DNA of 43,045 nt from the NCBI GenBank assembly GCA_900128395.1, contig LT649296.1, positions 1 through 43,045 of the forward strand. The letters are read 5' to 3'. Of the stretch, positions 40,052-43,045 are shown piece by piece. The first letter of the stretch is position 1, and each line of letters opens with the position of its first letter. Position numbers and translations under genes: made by a program. The DNA is from Stramenopiles sp. TOSAG23-2. Lineage: Eukaryota > Sar. Under the pieces are notes generated by a model. The model saw only the letters and a program-made list of their open reading frames with translations, ran no database searches and was not told the origin of the DNA.

Positions 40052-40261
40052 ATATAATTAATTTACGCATAATTTATTGTTTTAATTTACTCATGTCAAT
40101 ATAATATTATTATTATTATTTACGTACAAAAAAACAAATTTTTTTATAAATTAAATATATATATATACAACTTCGTATCCTGTTTTATTATGTATCACAC
40201 CACACCCCCTCTTTTTCTTATACATGCATATTATTTTAGTAAAAAATAAATATAAACCATT
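40052..40261. other. Convergent spacer
   Basis: A+T-rich, (TTA)n near 40105-40120; no gene seen. Confidence 0.4.
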
Positions 40262-41050
40262 TTACTCAGAAATCCCAAGTGATGCTTCTTTGTAACCAGG
40301 ACGTTCAATCACTCCATCTAAATAATCTATAATATTTTTTTTCTTATGTTCTTTCGCAACATCCCACGCGGTTTTGCCTGCTCGGTTTCGTTTCCAAGGA
40401 TTTGCTAATGGTCTATCAAATGGATCAAACATTATCGTTTTTGCACAACGTAAAGATCCTTTCTCAGCACATGCTATTAATGGAGTAAGCCCAGATAAGG
40501 TTTGATAATTCACATCAGCACCTTCTTCAACAAATTTCACGGCCCATTTATGTTTTCCACTTAAACATGCACGTATTAATGCATTTGTTCCAGTAAGTGG
40601 ATCCTCAAAATCTGGATGCATACCATCTTCAATAATCATGTCGTACATTTTTGAATAATTTCTAGTTTTTAATGCTTGAACATACTCACGCCTTTTCTTT
40701 TGATACGAATCATCGACAACGCGTCCGATCAGATCAACTTTTGAACCAATTTCTCGAATACGTTCTCTAATACAATGTTGAACAATTTCTCCATCGTCCT
40801 CTATTTCAAGATCATACGTATTTTCGTCTCTTCTAACTTTTACAATCGTCGCTTTATAATATTCCGCGTACCCTTCTGCTTTCACTTCAACCTCATCGCC
40901 TTTTTTATATAAAATACGACAATGTTCTTCTTTTACAACTTGTTCAAAAAAACTTCCTTTCCATCTTACTAAATAACCTAACTCTCTTGTTTCCTGATCA
41001 ATTGTAGATTTTAATACGACACGTAATTCATCCCCTCCCCCCCTTATCTA
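40262..41050 (-). CDS. Tudor-like/ankyrin protein, first exon uncertain
   Basis: The frame is open from about 41050, well beyond the first ATG at 40885. The extra part is clearly coding: DELRVVLKS, GYLVRWKGSFFEQVV, then KKGDEVEVKAEGYAEYYKAT and TYDLEIEDDGEIVQHCIRER, i.e. two Tudor/SH3-like strands sets. The C-terminal half has three ankyrin-type repeats (TNALIRACLSGKHKWAVKFV, TPLIACAEKG and KTAWDVAKEHKKKNIIDYL). No ATG is in frame upstream inside this exon. A small first exon is possible: ATG at about 41137 with donor GTAAGA would join in phase 0 to an acceptor ATAG ending near 41051, but this is weakly supported. Function is a scaffold or adaptor by inference. Confidence 0.6.
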
Positions 41051-41139
41051 TCTATAACATATATATATACACACACAATCCTCTATCTCTATATTTGTGT
41101 AATTGTGTTTCTTACGTATATATAGTAGATCTGCATTAT

Positions 41140-41883
41140 GTCACTTTATATATATCTTTGATCAGATTTAGTATATTAATGTTATATATTATATATTTTT
41201 TATTTGTCGCACACATGCACATCATTTTTAACGAATATAACTTTCCTATATCGATTATTAGTCATGATCTTGCGCACCTTCCTTAGCTAAGCTTGTATTA
41301 GCTAGTGCTATTTTCATCCAGAGCTATACCATTGTTATAGCAGGTTAAGGTGAGATATCCTCGCGTCACGTCATGTTCCTACTCGATCCCCTCATCTTCG
41401 CCTGCTACAGCCCAAAATCAGGAATTCTGAGCTCTCCCATCAGCTATCCGAGAGAGGATCGGATCCTCTCTAAGCTGGAGAGCCATCTGGCCATCCAGAG
41501 AGCTCTGATGGTCCTGATGATGGAAAAGTGGAAAATAACGTAGATTTTTTTTGGTTTTGCTCAAAATAATAGAGCATACATCTCTCGATATGTATTTCAA
41601 TATGTATATATAGCTTTTACGCTATGCTGCACTATACCAAAATTAACAATAATAATAATAATTATCAACACACAGTTCTTATTAATTTATCAATACATAA
41701 GCTAGAATATATATATATATATACCCACAACAACTAGCATCTTAATTCTGAAAACGTGCATTCGCTAATACGCAATTATTTTAAAATTGCCGACATTGTT
41801 TATGTACACAAGCTGCAGTTACATTATATAGCAAGAGCAAAATATAATTACATATACATAGGAAAAACAACATATATTAATAA
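41140..41883. other. Intergenic region with BamHI-centred palindrome and (TA)n promoter-like tract
   Basis: About 740 bases. The perfect inverted repeat AGAGAGGATC/GATCCTCTCT at 41451-41471 lies inside a wider foldback (CCATCAG near 41437, CTGATGG near 41505). A (TA)n tract at 41707-41723 is 160 bases before the UTP11 start. No gene is seen. Confidence 0.6.
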
Positions 41884-42723
41884 ATGGCATCATTGCGAAA
41901 TGCAGTCAAAAGAAAGACACACAAAGAACGTTCGCAGCCAATTTCAAGGAAAAAATTCGGTCTGTTAGAAAAAAAAAGTGATTATAAATTACGTGCACGT
42001 GATTATAGACGAAAAAAAGGCAGGTTACGAGTATTGAATGAGAAAGCACAATACAGGAATCCAGATGAATTTTATTTTTCAATGGTAAAGAAAAAAACAA
42101 TACATGGTATTCATCAAGGTGGTATGCCAAGTAATCGTGAGTATGATACCGAACCTATATCAAAGGATATTAAGAAATTGTTGCACTCTCAAGATGTAGC
42201 ATATGTACAAACGAAATTGAATCAAGAAACTCGGAAAATCGAGAAGCTTAATAATAGCTTGCATTTTTTAGGCAGCAGTGGTAGTAGTAATAGCAAACAT
42301 ACAATTTTTGTTGACAAAATTGAAGATGTTGATGTTTTTTCAGCAACAAAATATTTCAATACCGTCGAATGTTTAAAAAACAGAGCCTACAATCGTCCCA
42401 GTAAAGAAACATTGTCAAACGCACCGATTCAGGAGTCAACCTTTTCTGCGAATATAAACAATGATAATTTACGTGATGGTAGTCACGGTAAGGAAAAAGC
42501 CTCAATAAAATCAAAACGACAAATGAAAAAATTAAAGAAAAAACGGAAAAGAGCATATCAGGAATTAAACGCAAGAATTGAGCGAGAGGAAAAATTACAG
42601 GCTACCGTAAAACATCTTGAATTAAGAAAACATTTAAATGGTGTTGGGAGGCGTAGAAAAGTGAAAGGTGGTAACGGGGATCAACCAGCTGTATATAAAT
42701 GGAAAAGGGAACGAAAGCGTTAA
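41884..42723 (+). CDS. UTP11: UTP11, U3 snoRNA-associated small-subunit processome protein
   Basis: 279 residues, close to the usual about 250. The N-terminus is diagnostic: MASLRNAVKRKTHKERSQP, then GLLEKKSDYKLRARDYRRKK and NPDEFYFSMVKKKTIHGIH; then LLHSQDVAYVQTKLNQETRK and KIEKLNNSLHFLG. The C-terminus is the basic helix KSKRQMKKLKKKRKRAYQEL. UTP11 is part of the nucleolar SSU processome and is needed for early cleavage of the 18S rRNA precursor. The chosen ATG gives the conserved N-terminus. A (TA)n tract lies about 160 bases upstream. No intron is seen. Confidence 0.95.
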   Translation: MASLRNAVKRKTHKERSQPISRKKFGLLEKKSDYKLRARDYRRKKGRLRVLNEKAQYRNPDEFYFSMVKKKTIHGIHQGGMPSNREYDTEPISKDIKKLLHSQDVAYVQTKLNQETRKIEKLNNSLHFLGSSGSSNSKHTIFVDKIEDVDVFSATKYFNTVECLKNRAYNRPSKETLSNAPIQESTFSANINNDNLRDGSHGKEKASIKSKRQMKKLKKKRKRAYQELNARIEREEKLQATVKHLELRKHLNGVGRRRKVKGGNGDQPAVYKWKRERKR

Positions 42724-43045
42724 TGAAACGCCCACAAGAGCACTATAGGTGTCCAGAGCAGGGGTGTGTTGTGTGTCGTTTAATATCACATGTATATTTA
42801 ATAAATTGGGAGTAAAAGAAAAAATATAAAAAAATACAATATATCATATATATAAAATGTTCTCTTAATCAATATATATATATTTTATAATTTTTAATTA
42901 AAATGCATATAACTTTTTATTTATATTACTTCTCCGTATATATTATAATTAATGCAATAAACTTACTCGTATTTTTTAATTTACTCATGATAATTCCTAC
43001 TCTCTCCAGAAAGAATACAATAACTGAGACAAATCTATCTCACTA
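42724..43045. other. 3' flank of UTP11, no gene seen
   Basis: A+T-rich. It contains TATATAAAATGTTCTCTTA at 42849-42867, which also occurs at 18651-18669 downstream of the ankyrin gene. Confidence 0.5.

Overview
This is a gene-dense, strongly A+T-rich stretch of nuclear DNA from a single-celled or simple eukaryote. Eukaryotic marks are GT-AG introns (two well supported: 5217-5321 and 19243-19332), CLN3, an ALIX/BRO1 protein, a SMYD-type SET protein, UTP11, runs of asparagine and aspartate encoded by microsatellites, and (TA)n tracts just upstream of many start codons. Introns are rare and about 90-105 bases long. I cannot fix the lineage from sequence alone. The N-myristoylated Tudor protein with KPxDxSD repeats and the style of the oxidoreductases would fit a stramenopile or other SAR-type protist, but this is inference.

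Layout. 0-3 kb: a broken nucleoside-deoxyribosyltransferase-like gene, two tandem repeats, then an HpcH/HpaI-family aldolase. 3-8.2 kb: remnants of a relatively GC-rich surface protein, a short-chain dehydrogenase (SDR) with one intron, a GST-like protein and a secreted/anchored beta-rich protein. 8.3-12.6 kb: an island of gene fragments. It holds copies of pieces of the 7.2-8.2 kb gene, a truncated protein kinase inverted against a full-length ubiquitin-like/poly-Asn/kinase gene, and a piece of a fibronectin III protein. 12.8-21.9 kb: a large dual-specificity-phosphatase protein, an ankyrin protein, CLN3 (two exons) and an N-myristoylated Tudor-like protein. 21.95-25.56 kb: about 3.6 kb without a gene, full of short tandem repeats. 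25.6-32 kb: ALIX-like, Flower/TVP18-like and SET genes. 32.4-39.9 kb: a run of metabolic genes (AsaB/CmcJ-like oxygenase, old-yellow-enzyme-like reductase, membrane-anchored SDR, NmrA-like protein, MFS transporter). 40.2-42.7 kb: a Tudor-ankyrin protein and UTP11.

The most striking signal is structural. At least a dozen short direct duplications (about 60-155 bp) occur in 43 kb, and many lie exactly across gene starts or ends: CLN3 start in three copies, NmrA gene at both ends, SET gene end, MFS gene start, interior and end. Some are exact, others differ by a few bases. Either the genome is undergoing frequent local tandem duplication or part of this is unmerged contig overlap; read-level data would decide. 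The second signal is a roughly 520-bp inverted repeat at the end of the kinase gene, which would make a long self-complementary RNA if transcribed through.
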